From positions 1-64,000 of the forward strand of contig JAJZXY010000010.1 of assembly GCA_021806165.1 (NCBI GenBank): 64,000 bases of DNA, written 5' to 3'. The notes beneath the pieces are model-generated. The model ran no database searches. It worked only from the letters and a program-made list of their open reading frames with translations, and had not been told where the DNA came from. Positions 1 through 8,365 of this stretch are shown here, in pieces. The stretch is from Thermoplasmata archaeon. GTDB lineage: Archaea > Thermoplasmatota > Thermoplasmata > Sysuiplasmatales > Sysuiplasmataceae. Each line of letters starts with the position of its first letter. Positions within the stretch are counted from its first letter, which is position 1. The translations under genes were made by a program, and so were the position numbers.

Positions 1-38
1 AATCAGAGGGCGCTATCAGTAGCCAGATAGGCTCGGAT

Positions 39-125
39 GGGCCCATAGATCAGTGGATGCATCTGCCACTATAGATCGCCGCCTTCGCAAGGCGGAGGCC
101 GCGGGTTCAAATCCCGCTGGGTCCA
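39..125 (+). tRNA. tRNA-Ala (anticodon CGC) with a 14-nt insertion (putative noncanonical intron) in the D-loop
   Basis: Acceptor GGGCCCA/TGGGTCC with G3:U70 (Ala identity pair), D-stem GATC/GATC (48-51/74-77), anticodon arm CCGCC-TTCGCAA-GGCGG (anticodon 86-88 CGC), T-arm GCGGG-TTCAAAT-CCCGC, discriminator A125. D-loop 52-73 is 22 nt. T-run at about 130-135 downstream. Confidence 0.93.
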
Positions 126-249
126 TACCCTTTTTAGTATGGATAAACGAAATGACCATAAATATAGATTACATTGGAAGAGATTTGAGATGAGCGAATC
201 CTCATCTTAATCTGGTAAAAATGAGCGCCATTTCTCTTGACCAGTAGTG

Positions 250-1399
250 TCACGAATCCTGTGTAAGCACGGGATACCTCACGTCAAACATTTCCTGAAT
301 CTCTTCCCTGCAGGCAGCGAATCCGTTCAGTGTTCTGTTCGACCAGTTGCTGTTCAACTCAATGACTCTTGAGTATATGATTTTTACAGCACTGTCTTCC
401 GTTGGAAGGGAATCGATGATATTGATTCTCCTCCTCACCGCCCTGTTCATCCTCTCTATGATGTTCGTGCTCCGTATGGATCTCCTGATTGCCTCGGGAT
501 AGCCGTAATACCTTGTCAGCACGTCGAAACTCCTTTCCAGTGCATATACCATCTTAGGATACCGTTTGTTCCAGCTGCCGCTGAATGACTTGAACCGCTT
601 ACCTGCCTCTTCCCTCGAAGAGGCATTGAACACCGTCTTCAGCTCCATGGTGACGGTGTACCTGTCCGATGCCCTCACCTTCGACAGTGCATTCCTCATT
701 GCATGCACTGTGCAGGACTGGAAGTCAGAGCGTGGATACTGCCGTTTCACGCTCTCCTCAATGCCTGAGAGCGCATCGGCAACGAATAGGAGCACCTCAG
801 CTGCTTCTCTTCTCTTCAAATCACTGAGTATTGATTCCCGGCCTGTTGATGATTCAGTCGGATTGAGCCAGAAACCGGGTATCTCCTCATGGCCTTCGTC
901 GTCAATGCCGAGTGCGAAGTGCACACACTCCTTCTCGACAGTCCCCCTTCTCATGTTGAAGAAAATGGCATCGATCATGATGGCTGTGTACCGCTGCTTC
1001 AGCGGCCTGCCATGCCACTTGTCGATGTCCTCGACAAGGACATCGGTCAACCTTGAGATTGTGGAACGGGAGTAGCTGTGGTGGAACAGCTCCTCCAGTA
1101 TGCCTTCAATCTTCCTTGCACTGATGCCCTTCGCATACATGGCATCGATGGAATGTAATGCCAGTGTACCGCTGCCATGGCTGGAAGATTTGTGTCCTGA
1201 AGGTGCCTTCCCTGTCCCTTGGCACTCTCAAGTCGCCTATGTGCCCGTACTTTGTTGTCAGGTCCCTGCAATAATGGCCGTTCCTGGTGCCATTGGACTG
1301 TTCCAGGAACACATCCCGTTCGATTCCCATTATACGCTCAAGCTCTTATTTCACGACTCTTTTAATGGCTGAGTCCAGTCCTGTTTCGATATCCTCCAT
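250..1399 (-). pseudogene. IS256/Mutator-family transposase, disrupted
   Basis: 250..1140 (-) encodes an IS256-like catalytic/C-terminal part (...TAIMIDAIFFNMRRG..., VADALSGIEESVKRQYP, STNIIERMNRAVRRR). The N-terminal part (MGIERDVFLEQSNGTRNGHYCRDLTTKYGHIGDLRVPRDREGTF) is in another frame. Frameshift near 1160; in-frame TAA at 1346-1348 after MEDIETGLDSAIKRVVK. Confidence 0.85.
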
Positions 1400-1458
1400 G
1401 ACTTACACTCTCCAAGTGCGTCCTGGAGATATCCTTTGCTTCTACACAGAATTTATGA
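250..1458. mobile_element. IS256-like insertion sequence with imperfect terminal inverted repeats
   Basis: Left end TCACGAATCCTGTGTA (250-265) matches the reverse complement of the right end (1443-1458, TCATAAATTCTGTGTA) at 13/16 positions and brackets the transposase. No clear target duplication seen. Confidence 0.6.
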
Positions 1459-1469
1459 CTCTATCTTCA

Positions 1470-1800
1470 TACCATTCGCGGAAGGTTACCGTTGGATAGC
1501 ACCATACGCTGTCCCGAAGAAGGACGGAACGGATAGGGTGAGGCTGATTGCATTCGGTCCCGGAGTTCTTCTGGGAATTCTTTCCGCCTTCGGTGGAGGT
1601 GTGCTAAGATTCGGCGGAGTCTCCGGACTGTTCGGCCCCTCTTTGCATGGATGGTAGACCAAAGGATGCTGACAAGCACTATACCGCCGTTCTACTACCT
1701 TTCATCGGGAATGCTCACAGTGGTCACATTTATCCCCTGCACATGCAGCATATGCCTCGCGCTGGAGTGGATCGGCAGGCCGTTTCCTGAGTACAAGTAA
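1470..1800 (+). pseudogene. Possible remnant of a membrane-protein gene next to the IS
   Basis: Hydrophobic segment GPGVLLGILSAFGGGVLRFGGVSG ends at a stop near 1657. Another frame continues FAWMVDQRMLTSTIPPFYYLSSGMLTVVTFIPCTCSICLALEWIGRPFPEYK* to about 1800. Confidence 0.3.
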
Positions 1801-1892
1801 GGGGTCCAGCCGACCTGGACAGGTTATACGCGGCAGGAAGGGGTGAGGGCGTCCGATGCGAAGCAGTACAGAATTCCCGTGCCACCAGCAAC

Positions 1893-2924
1893 CTAAGCAG
1901 TCAGCGACTCGGCAAGCCTGATTCTATCCCCGGAAATTTCTGCCTCCACGCCTACGGGTATCGGGAAATAGGGGTCGGTGTGGCCGAAATCCAGGCCAGC
2001 CGCCAGCGGTTTATCTCCACAGCCGAACTCCACGCGCATCACCCTTGCTATCCTCTCCATAACATCATTGCGCTGCTTCGGGCTGTATCCCCTGAACCTG
2101 CCGAACGCCATGCCTGCGGATGCCTCAAGAAAGCCCATGATGCCCAGGTTGCGAACGTAGCGCTCGACTGTAAGGGGAGATGGCGTCTCTTCCGAAGTTT
2201 CCAGAAGGATGAGAGCGCCATCGAAATCCTCGGCGCTCTTCAGCCATGGAGTACCCCTGAGCGAATCGACTGTTTCAATGCATCCGGCAAATATTCTTCC
2301 CTTCATGCTTTCGCCAACAATCCACTGCCATTTAGGCGACCTTTTCTTCCTGTTGACTGAACCCGTGGCACCCTTCCCCCTCCAGTCAGGATAACCCTCC
2401 GAATATGAGCGGTAGCGCTCCATTGACAGCCCGGCACTGTCTGACATGAGCATCCCGCGCCAGTAGGATGTAAATGTATCGGGAAAGTTTGACATCTGTG
2501 CAAAACCGGCCATCATGGCACCGCCGTAGATTGAACAGACCTTTCTGCTCCAGAGGAAGACTGTTATTGTCGTGCAGTCTGAAAATCCGCAGAATACTTT
2601 CGCGTCTCTTCTCGGCAGTTCAGGGTCGAGGTGATTCAGTATTCTGACGGATTCGTCGCCGCCTATGGTGCTGATTATGCCCCTTATAGCCGGATCGGCA
2701 AGTGCCGTGTTGATGTCCTCAGCCCTGTATTCCGGGTGGAGGTACCCCTCCTCAGGAGATGACATTGCGTGGGGGAACAGCACAGGGTTAAGGCCAAGAC
2801 TCTCTCTTATGTTGTCCATCCCCCTTGAGACAAGCACCGGGAAGAGTGAAGCAATTGTCCTGGAAGGTGAGACAACGGCAACGCTGTCACCCTGCCTGAG
2901 CCTGGCGGGCTTCTTCCACTCCAT
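1893..2924 (-). CDS. Peptidase S66 family (LD-carboxypeptidase / MccF-like)
   Basis: LRQGDSVAVVSPSRTIASLFP, IRGIISTIGGDES, FCGFSDCTTITVFLW; start taken at MEWKKPARL. Confidence 0.85.
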   Translation of the reverse strand: MEWKKPARLRQGDSVAVVSPSRTIASLFPVLVSRGMDNIRESLGLNPVLFPHAMSSPEEGYLHPEYRAEDINTALADPAIRGIISTIGGDESVRILNHLDPELPRRDAKVFCGFSDCTTITVFLWSRKVCSIYGGAMMAGFAQMSNFPDTFTSYWRGMLMSDSAGLSMERYRSYSEGYPDWRGKGATGSVNRKKRSPKWQWIVGESMKGRIFAGCIETVDSLRGTPWLKSAEDFDGALILLETSEETPSPLTVERYVRNLGIMGFLEASAGMAFGRFRGYSPKQRNDVMERIARVMRVEFGCGDKPLAAGLDFGHTDPYFPIPVGVEAEISGDRIRLAESLTA

Positions 2925-2979
2925 GCGCCGGTCAGTGTTCTGATGCTTATTAAACTGACATGGAATTCTGTGTGCATGA

Positions 2980-3816
2980 TCATAGGGAGCTTTCAACACC
3001 CATCGAGCAGTAGGAGAGTATCTGCATCATCCTGAACCCGTCGGATGCGGAGGAGGTGCGGAATTTCAGGGTGTAGCCATCCGTCCGCTCCACTCCAGGC
3101 AGCATCTCTCCCACATCTGCGTAAACAGAGCGCTTCATCTCGAATGTGAATTCAAGCCTGCTGCCCATATTCAGCGGTCTGGCACCGCCGCCTGACAGTT
3201 TTTTGACAGAGGATGAAACAGCCCTGCTCACACCGGGGCGCAGGCTCTCAAGCGAGTCATATGCTGAACTCCAGTAGCCGGAGGATTCCTTGAGCTGCAC
3301 ATACTCTGCCCAGGGGGTTCTTGACACTACATCCCCCTTCAGCTTGTCGTCACCAGCCACCAGGATTACAGGGACTCCCGACTCACCTGCAACCAGGGAG
3401 CAGAGCAGATATTCACTTGCAGCCTCGCCGTTGACAAGAATCCTGTGGAAGGAGTCGCCGTCATAGGTGTGGTCGAAACTCGAATGCGCAATTCCTGCAG
3501 CAGAATGGTAGCCTATGAGGGCAATGCCGTTGAAGCTGCCGTCCACCCCATAGACCATGTCAAGCGGCCTTATTCCGCCCTTCACGAGTCTGACAAAAGG
3601 AGGCATCTCTTTGTAGAGCAGATTGGTCATGTCTCCGTGTGCATCCTCAACGACTATCTCCTCAACGCCGGCCCTGTGATACTCCTCGGCAAAGAGCGAT
3701 GCGCAGCGGGTCATGGTGAGCCTACCCTCCTGGTACTTGGGCTCGGAACGCGCATCCCCTCCCGTGTGGAATATATCAGGTATCCCTTCCATGTCCACCG
3801 AAATCATTACCTTCAT
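2980..3816 (-). CDS. M55 family D-aminopeptidase (DppA-like)
   Basis: MKVMISVDMEGIPDIFH, VVEDAHGDMTNLL, ALIGYHSAAG. Confidence 0.88.
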   Translation of the reverse strand: MKVMISVDMEGIPDIFHTGGDARSEPKYQEGRLTMTRCASLFAEEYHRAGVEEIVVEDAHGDMTNLLYKEMPPFVRLVKGGIRPLDMVYGVDGSFNGIALIGYHSAAGIAHSSFDHTYDGDSFHRILVNGEAASEYLLCSLVAGESGVPVILVAGDDKLKGDVVSRTPWAEYVQLKESSGYWSSAYDSLESLRPGVSRAVSSSVKKLSGGGARPLNMGSRLEFTFEMKRSVYADVGEMLPGVERTDGYTLKFRTSSASDGFRMMQILSYCSMGVESSL

Positions 3817-3982
3817 GATCGGCAGTTAGCAGCCTGCAGTTATTAACTTATTACTTCAAAAATCGCGAACTGCCACCGTGAAACAGGTGATTTCTGCCAT
3901 TCAGACATGCCCCCTGGGAAGCTGGCGCTGTGAGTGGATATCCGGGTAAGATTTAAATTACGCCTTTGTCCCTCTCACCCCT

Positions 3983-5584
3983 GTGTTTGACAAAAGCGAC
4001 GACATGAAACTGAGCGCCGTGCTTCCTTACCAGGTTGCCTCATTCATTTTCACCGCTACGCTCGCTTCAGACGGGAATCACATCAGGCTCCTTGACTATT
4101 CGGAACGCAACCACCCTCTTGGCAGCCTTGATACGGAGGATGCGCTGACAGACCTCTTCGTCCCGATGAAGCTCCCATCAGCGAGGGAATACCAGGAGCT
4201 GTCGGCATTTTCATCTCTCTCGAGCGAGGCGGCCGAGAAGCTTATGGGCTCTGTCAGGAGGCATCCGGAGGAGGATGAGTATGACTGGATGCTCTATGAG
4301 ATTTTCAAGAGGAAGGTGAGAACGCTTTCATTCGAGGAAGCTGTGAAAATCACATTCCTCAAACTCGCCTCAGTCAGAGGGGTGGTTGTGAATGAAGGAG
4401 AAGAGCAGGGGTGCAGAGCAGATGTTTCAGTCTACGCTCTTCTCAAGTGTACTGATGGCAGTGGGCACATGATCAGCCCGGTAGTCAACATAGTGGTTCT
4501 GATTGAAAGGATGGGGGCCGTGAGCGGCAACGGAAGTATGCCTTTGCTTCCAGTAGACTTCAGGTACATGCGTCTGAAGGATGGCCTGGGTGAGGAACTT
4601 CTGCAGAAGAGGGTCATTCATATGTTCAATGAGCGGTTCGTGGAGAGGCTTGCAGCTGCGCTTCAAGCAGGTCCCGCCCCGATCCCCACGAGGCCTCTCC
4701 TGGGAAAGACATATAAGGTGTTCTCCTCCGCTCTTGACTCATTCAGCAGATTCTCACCAGATCCGCTGTCATCCTTTGCGGAGGGCAGAAGGGGCGGAAA
4801 GGAGCAGGTGCTGGTTGCGCTCTACCTCCTGAACCTTCTCTTCGTCGACTACGACAGGTTCGAGAGGGCGGAGGAGGAGCTCTATGACCCGTCTTTTGTG
4901 GAGAAGAGGCTTCGCAAGGTGCTTACATTCAATGAAACATCCACCGTGACGTATGTTGCACCTGGAAGCACCGTTACGATAGACGATTATTCAGACCCGG
5001 ATGTCAGGGTACATGTTGCAGAGGCACTGGGCGGTTCAGGCGAGGAGGCGGACCATAATCTGGGCGGCCCGAGGGATGAGATAGCATACCATACACTGAT
5101 TCTCTCGGCCGTGTCCTCGAGGAACAGCGTGCTGAATCGGTACCAGAATGAACTTATGGAATCGCTCAGAACAGATGGAGGCACAGGAGCGAAATTCATA
5201 TCCAACGCCGCGAGGATCAGGCAGGTTGTTGAGAAGGCAATCACTGAATTCTCACTGAACTCGCTCGGCATGTTCCAGTCGGCCGAACTTGAGGACGAAT
5301 ACGAGCAGATTCTTGCAGCGAATGCGGGCAATGACATACTTGTCCGATTCAGGCAGAATGTTGACTTCTACGGCAGGTATGCGGTCGACGAACAGCAGCT
5401 CAGGCTTATATCGGAGCAGAGTGCGAAGCTTGACGAGGAGAAGCTGGTGCTCAACGAGCTGAGAGATGTTCTTAGGCACATAAACGAGAGCAACATGAGG
5501 AGCGAGCGGCTGACGCGGGTTCTGATACTCCTTTCAGCTGCCTCAATAATCATAGCCCTCCTTCTTAGCATTCACCTGCTATGA
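3983..5584 (+). CDS. Uncharacterised 533-aa protein with C-terminal coiled coil and tail anchor
   Basis: Long ORF with GTG start. C-terminal heptad-like region followed by VLILLSAASIIIALLLSIHLL*. TATA-like TTTAAATTA at about 3952-3960. Confidence 0.75.
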   Translation: MFDKSDDMKLSAVLPYQVASFIFTATLASDGNHIRLLDYSERNHPLGSLDTEDALTDLFVPMKLPSAREYQELSAFSSLSSEAAEKLMGSVRRHPEEDEYDWMLYEIFKRKVRTLSFEEAVKITFLKLASVRGVVVNEGEEQGCRADVSVYALLKCTDGSGHMISPVVNIVVLIERMGAVSGNGSMPLLPVDFRYMRLKDGLGEELLQKRVIHMFNERFVERLAAALQAGPAPIPTRPLLGKTYKVFSSALDSFSRFSPDPLSSFAEGRRGGKEQVLVALYLLNLLFVDYDRFERAEEELYDPSFVEKRLRKVLTFNETSTVTYVAPGSTVTIDDYSDPDVRVHVAEALGGSGEEADHNLGGPRDEIAYHTLILSAVSSRNSVLNRYQNELMESLRTDGGTGAKFISNAARIRQVVEKAITEFSLNSLGMFQSAELEDEYEQILAANAGNDILVRFRQNVDFYGRYAVDEQQLRLISEQSAKLDEEKLVLNELRDVLRHINESNMRSERLTRVLILLSAASIIIALLLSIHLL

Positions 5585-5655
5585 CAGACTGTGGCACCCA
5601 GGGAAGCATAGATTCCAGCATCCACCCCGATGCGGCCTGGTGGAAAGACAATACG

Positions 5656-5759
5656 CCTCAGGAAAAGATGTGACTTTGCAACCTTTGAACAAGGAGGCTC
5701 TTCCGATCCTGGTTGCCGGGGTTCTGATACGGAACCATTGTCCCTCTCTTTTCCTGAGG
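5656..5759. repeat. Intergenic perfect 13-bp inverted repeat (possible structured RNA)
   Basis: CCTCAGGAAAAGA (5656-5668) and TCTTTTCCTGAGG (5747-5759) are exact reverse complements; inner GGTTC-TGATACG-GAACC hairpin. Confidence 0.6.
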
Positions 5760-5852
5760 TGGTCTGTATATGGTCTGACAGTTACTTAGCAGGATTGTAG
5801 TTATCCTGGGGAGAGTAAGTATTCCGGACTGCAGAGGCATTCATATGCTGGT

Positions 5853-7037
5853 TCAGCATGCCTCCAGCACCATGGAGTATCCCTGTCCCCCTCCCACGCA
5901 CAGCGCCGCAACGCCCTTCTTCCCGCTGCCGCGTGGCAGCATTCGGGCGAGTGTTCCGGCAATCCTCCCGCCAGTGGCGCCCAGCGGATGGCCCAGTGCA
6001 ATGGCACCGCCCCTGATGTTCATCCTCTCCTCCCCGATGCCGAGCTCCCTGGCGGCATTCAGCGCCACGACTGCGAATGCCTCGTTGATTTCCCAGACGT
6101 CTATGTCATCGGCGGAGAGGCCGGCCCTTTCAAGCGACTTCCTTGCTGCGGGAACGACTGCTGCTCCCATGATGGAAGGGTTCACAGCTGCCCATCCGAA
6201 GGAAACTATCCGCGCCAGCGGCCTTGCGCCTGTCTCTTCAACCATCCTGCCCGACATGATGGTAACTAGAGAGGCGCCTGCATTGAGCGGGGATGAATTG
6301 CCTGCTGTCACCAGCCCATCCTCCATGAAGGCCGGAGGGAGTCTGCGCAGCGCTTCCATCGATGTATCCCTGCGCATGCTCTGGTCCGTGTCGACAGTCA
6401 TACTCCCCTCGGCTGTTTCGACTGTCAGCGGAAGTATCTCCCCTTTGAAGTAGCCCTCGTCATATGCACGAGCCGCAAGTGTGTGGCTCCTCAGCGAATA
6501 TGCATCCATCTCCTCCCTTCCGATGCCCGCCTTCCTGGCGAGCTTCTCGGCGGTGAGGCCCATGTAGTAGCCCGTCTTCATGTCGTACCTGGCAAACCGC
6601 TCATCCTCCAGAAGAGCGTCGCAGAGCCTATTGGAAAGGCGCGGGACGTGCGTCATGTGCTCCATTCCCGCGGCCATGACCACATCGGCATTCCCCGTCA
6701 TTATCTCCATGGCGCCTATCGAGATGGCGTTGAGTGACGATGAGCATGCGCGGTCGACAGCCATGGATGGCACGGTTTCAGGCAGACCGGCAAGGAAGAC
6801 CGGGTGCCTGCCGCCGAATGTCCAGTTCTCATCCCTCTGGTATGCGCAGCCGACAATGAAATCATCGACCCTGCCCCCCTCCAGTCCCGTGCCATCCACT
6901 GCATCGGAAACAAGTGCGGCAAGTGCCCTGTCCATTCGAATAGAGTTGAATAGATCCTTCTCCGGCTGGTTCGGCCTGGATCTGGTGAAGGCCGTGCGCC
7001 TGAACCCTGCTATGTATGCTTCCGGGTTACCGGACAT
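5853..7037 (-). CDS. Thiolase family protein (acetyl-CoA C-acetyltransferase-like)
   Basis: VDRACSSSLNAISIGAMEI, GGAIALGHPLGATGGRI, AALCVGGGQGYSMVLE. Confidence 0.92.
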   Translation of the reverse strand: MSGNPEAYIAGFRRTAFTRSRPNQPEKDLFNSIRMDRALAALVSDAVDGTGLEGGRVDDFIVGCAYQRDENWTFGGRHPVFLAGLPETVPSMAVDRACSSSLNAISIGAMEIMTGNADVVMAAGMEHMTHVPRLSNRLCDALLEDERFARYDMKTGYYMGLTAEKLARKAGIGREEMDAYSLRSHTLAARAYDEGYFKGEILPLTVETAEGSMTVDTDQSMRRDTSMEALRRLPPAFMEDGLVTAGNSSPLNAGASLVTIMSGRMVEETGARPLARIVSFGWAAVNPSIMGAAVVPAARKSLERAGLSADDIDVWEINEAFAVVALNAARELGIGEERMNIRGGAIALGHPLGATGGRIAGTLARMLPRGSGKKGVAALCVGGGQGYSMVLEAC

Positions 7038-7064
7038 GCTTCCTACCGATTGTATCGAACAGTT

Positions 7065-8258
7065 TTACTGACTTAAGTGTTTGCCGCCGGTCCCTGGATT
7101 CAGCGGCACATCCTGCGATGCCATCTCCCTGTATTCCACCCTCAGGGAGTCCAGCGGAAGCAGCTTTCCACTTCGCTTCACGAACCAGTAATCCCAGCCG
7201 TTTGAACGCTCACGTCCCTGCAGCATGGCAGAGATACGGTGAATGCTCCCCCGCTCGCCGTCTGCGGTCACCGAGGCATCTGCGTTGACGCGCGCCTTCC
7301 TGCCCCCGTCTTCGGAATAGAGTATTTCGCCCGGGCGAACCATTCCGCTTTCAAGGAGTGCACCGAATGGCACCCTCTTCAGCTCCCGCCTGGAGGGATA
7401 CAGGTCAAGAACTTCGCCGCCAAGCGGCGGAGAGCGTTCGGCCAATGATTCAATGCGCCCTGCTGCCACCTCCACATATCTCTCCTCACGCTCTATACCA
7501 ATCCACCTGCGGCCGAGCGTCTGGCAAACGGCGGCAGTGGTCCCCGTCCCGAGGAATGGATCCAGAACAGTGTCTCCGGGCCTGGTTGATGACAGAACCA
7601 CCCTGTAGAGAAGTGCCTCTGGCTTCTGGGTTGAGTGTGCCTTTATGCCCCCTTCACGGATTCGTTCGCCGCCTCCGCAAATGGGTATATGCCAGTCGCT
7701 CCTCATCTGCAGTCCCTCATTGAGCGACTTCAGGTCCCAGTAGTTGAACGTGTAACCGGATGACTTCCCGCGTTTTGCCCATATCAGCGTCTCATGAGCG
7801 TTGGCAAAGCGCGCACCACGGAAGTTTGGCATCGGATTGGTCTTCACCCACACCACGTCATTCAATATCCAGTAGCCGAGGTCCTGCATGATCTTCCCGA
7901 TCCTGAATATATTGTGATAGGTCCCGATTACCCATATTGAACCGTTCTCCCTGAGCACCCTCCTGCACTCCGTCAGCCATGAGGTTGTGAAGGCATCATA
8001 CTCACTGAAGGATGAAAACCTGTCCCATCCGTCGTTCACGGCATCCACCACGCTGTCATCTGGCCTTCTCAGCTCTCCCTCCAGCTGCAGGTTGTACGGA
8101 GGGTCTGCGAATATCATGTCGGCGCTGCCGTCGCCCAAGGAGCCGAGCGCTTCAATGACATCGCCATGGAGGATCGTGCCGCTGCCCGCCTCTCTGCTGA
8201 GGACGCCGCCATGCCTGCCGGAGCCGCCGCGACCGCTGCAGGAAATTTTATTCGGCAT
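7065..8258 (-). CDS. CcrM-like (beta-class) adenine-specific DNA methyltransferase with C-terminal RAMA-like domain
   Basis: MIFADPPYNLQL (DPPY); IWVIGTYHNIFRIGKIMQDLGYWILNDVVWVKTNPMPNFRGARFANAHETLIWA; DPFLGTGTTAAV; C-terminal VPFGALLESGMVRPGEILYS...GSIHRISAMLQG...NGWDYWFV. Start taken at MPNKISCSG. Confidence 0.9.
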   Translation of the reverse strand: MPNKISCSGRGGSGRHGGVLSREAGSGTILHGDVIEALGSLGDGSADMIFADPPYNLQLEGELRRPDDSVVDAVNDGWDRFSSFSEYDAFTTSWLTECRRVLRENGSIWVIGTYHNIFRIGKIMQDLGYWILNDVVWVKTNPMPNFRGARFANAHETLIWAKRGKSSGYTFNYWDLKSLNEGLQMRSDWHIPICGGGERIREGGIKAHSTQKPEALLYRVVLSSTRPGDTVLDPFLGTGTTAAVCQTLGRRWIGIEREERYVEVAAGRIESLAERSPPLGGEVLDLYPSRRELKRVPFGALLESGMVRPGEILYSEDGGRKARVNADASVTADGERGSIHRISAMLQGRERSNGWDYWFVKRSGKLLPLDSLRVEYREMASQDVPLNPGTGGKHLSQ

Positions 8259-8365
8259 ATGGAGTGCAAGTGCACAATGGATATATCTACCATCCACCGC
8301 CACCACCCACTGAGCCGATGCGCATATTGAACTGATTTATACCTGCCTGCAGATTAGCCGGACAG

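Noticed and set aside
159-171. 13-mer TAAATATAGATTA shared with 12179-12191
   Set aside because: AT-rich 13-mers are expected to recur by chance in 64 kb; no extended similarity around them.
566-1075. 169-aa + strand ORF opposite the transposase
   Set aside because: Antisense to a recognisable IS256 transposase; low-complexity Ser/Leu composition with no family features.
36-1460. tRNA-targeted integrative element boundary
   Set aside because: The IS lies near tRNA-Ala, but no integrase and no duplicated tRNA 3' end (att site) were seen in the window.
5845-6453. 202-aa + strand ORF
   Set aside because: Mirror ORF of the thiolase on the opposite strand; composition typical of antisense reading of a GC-rich gene.
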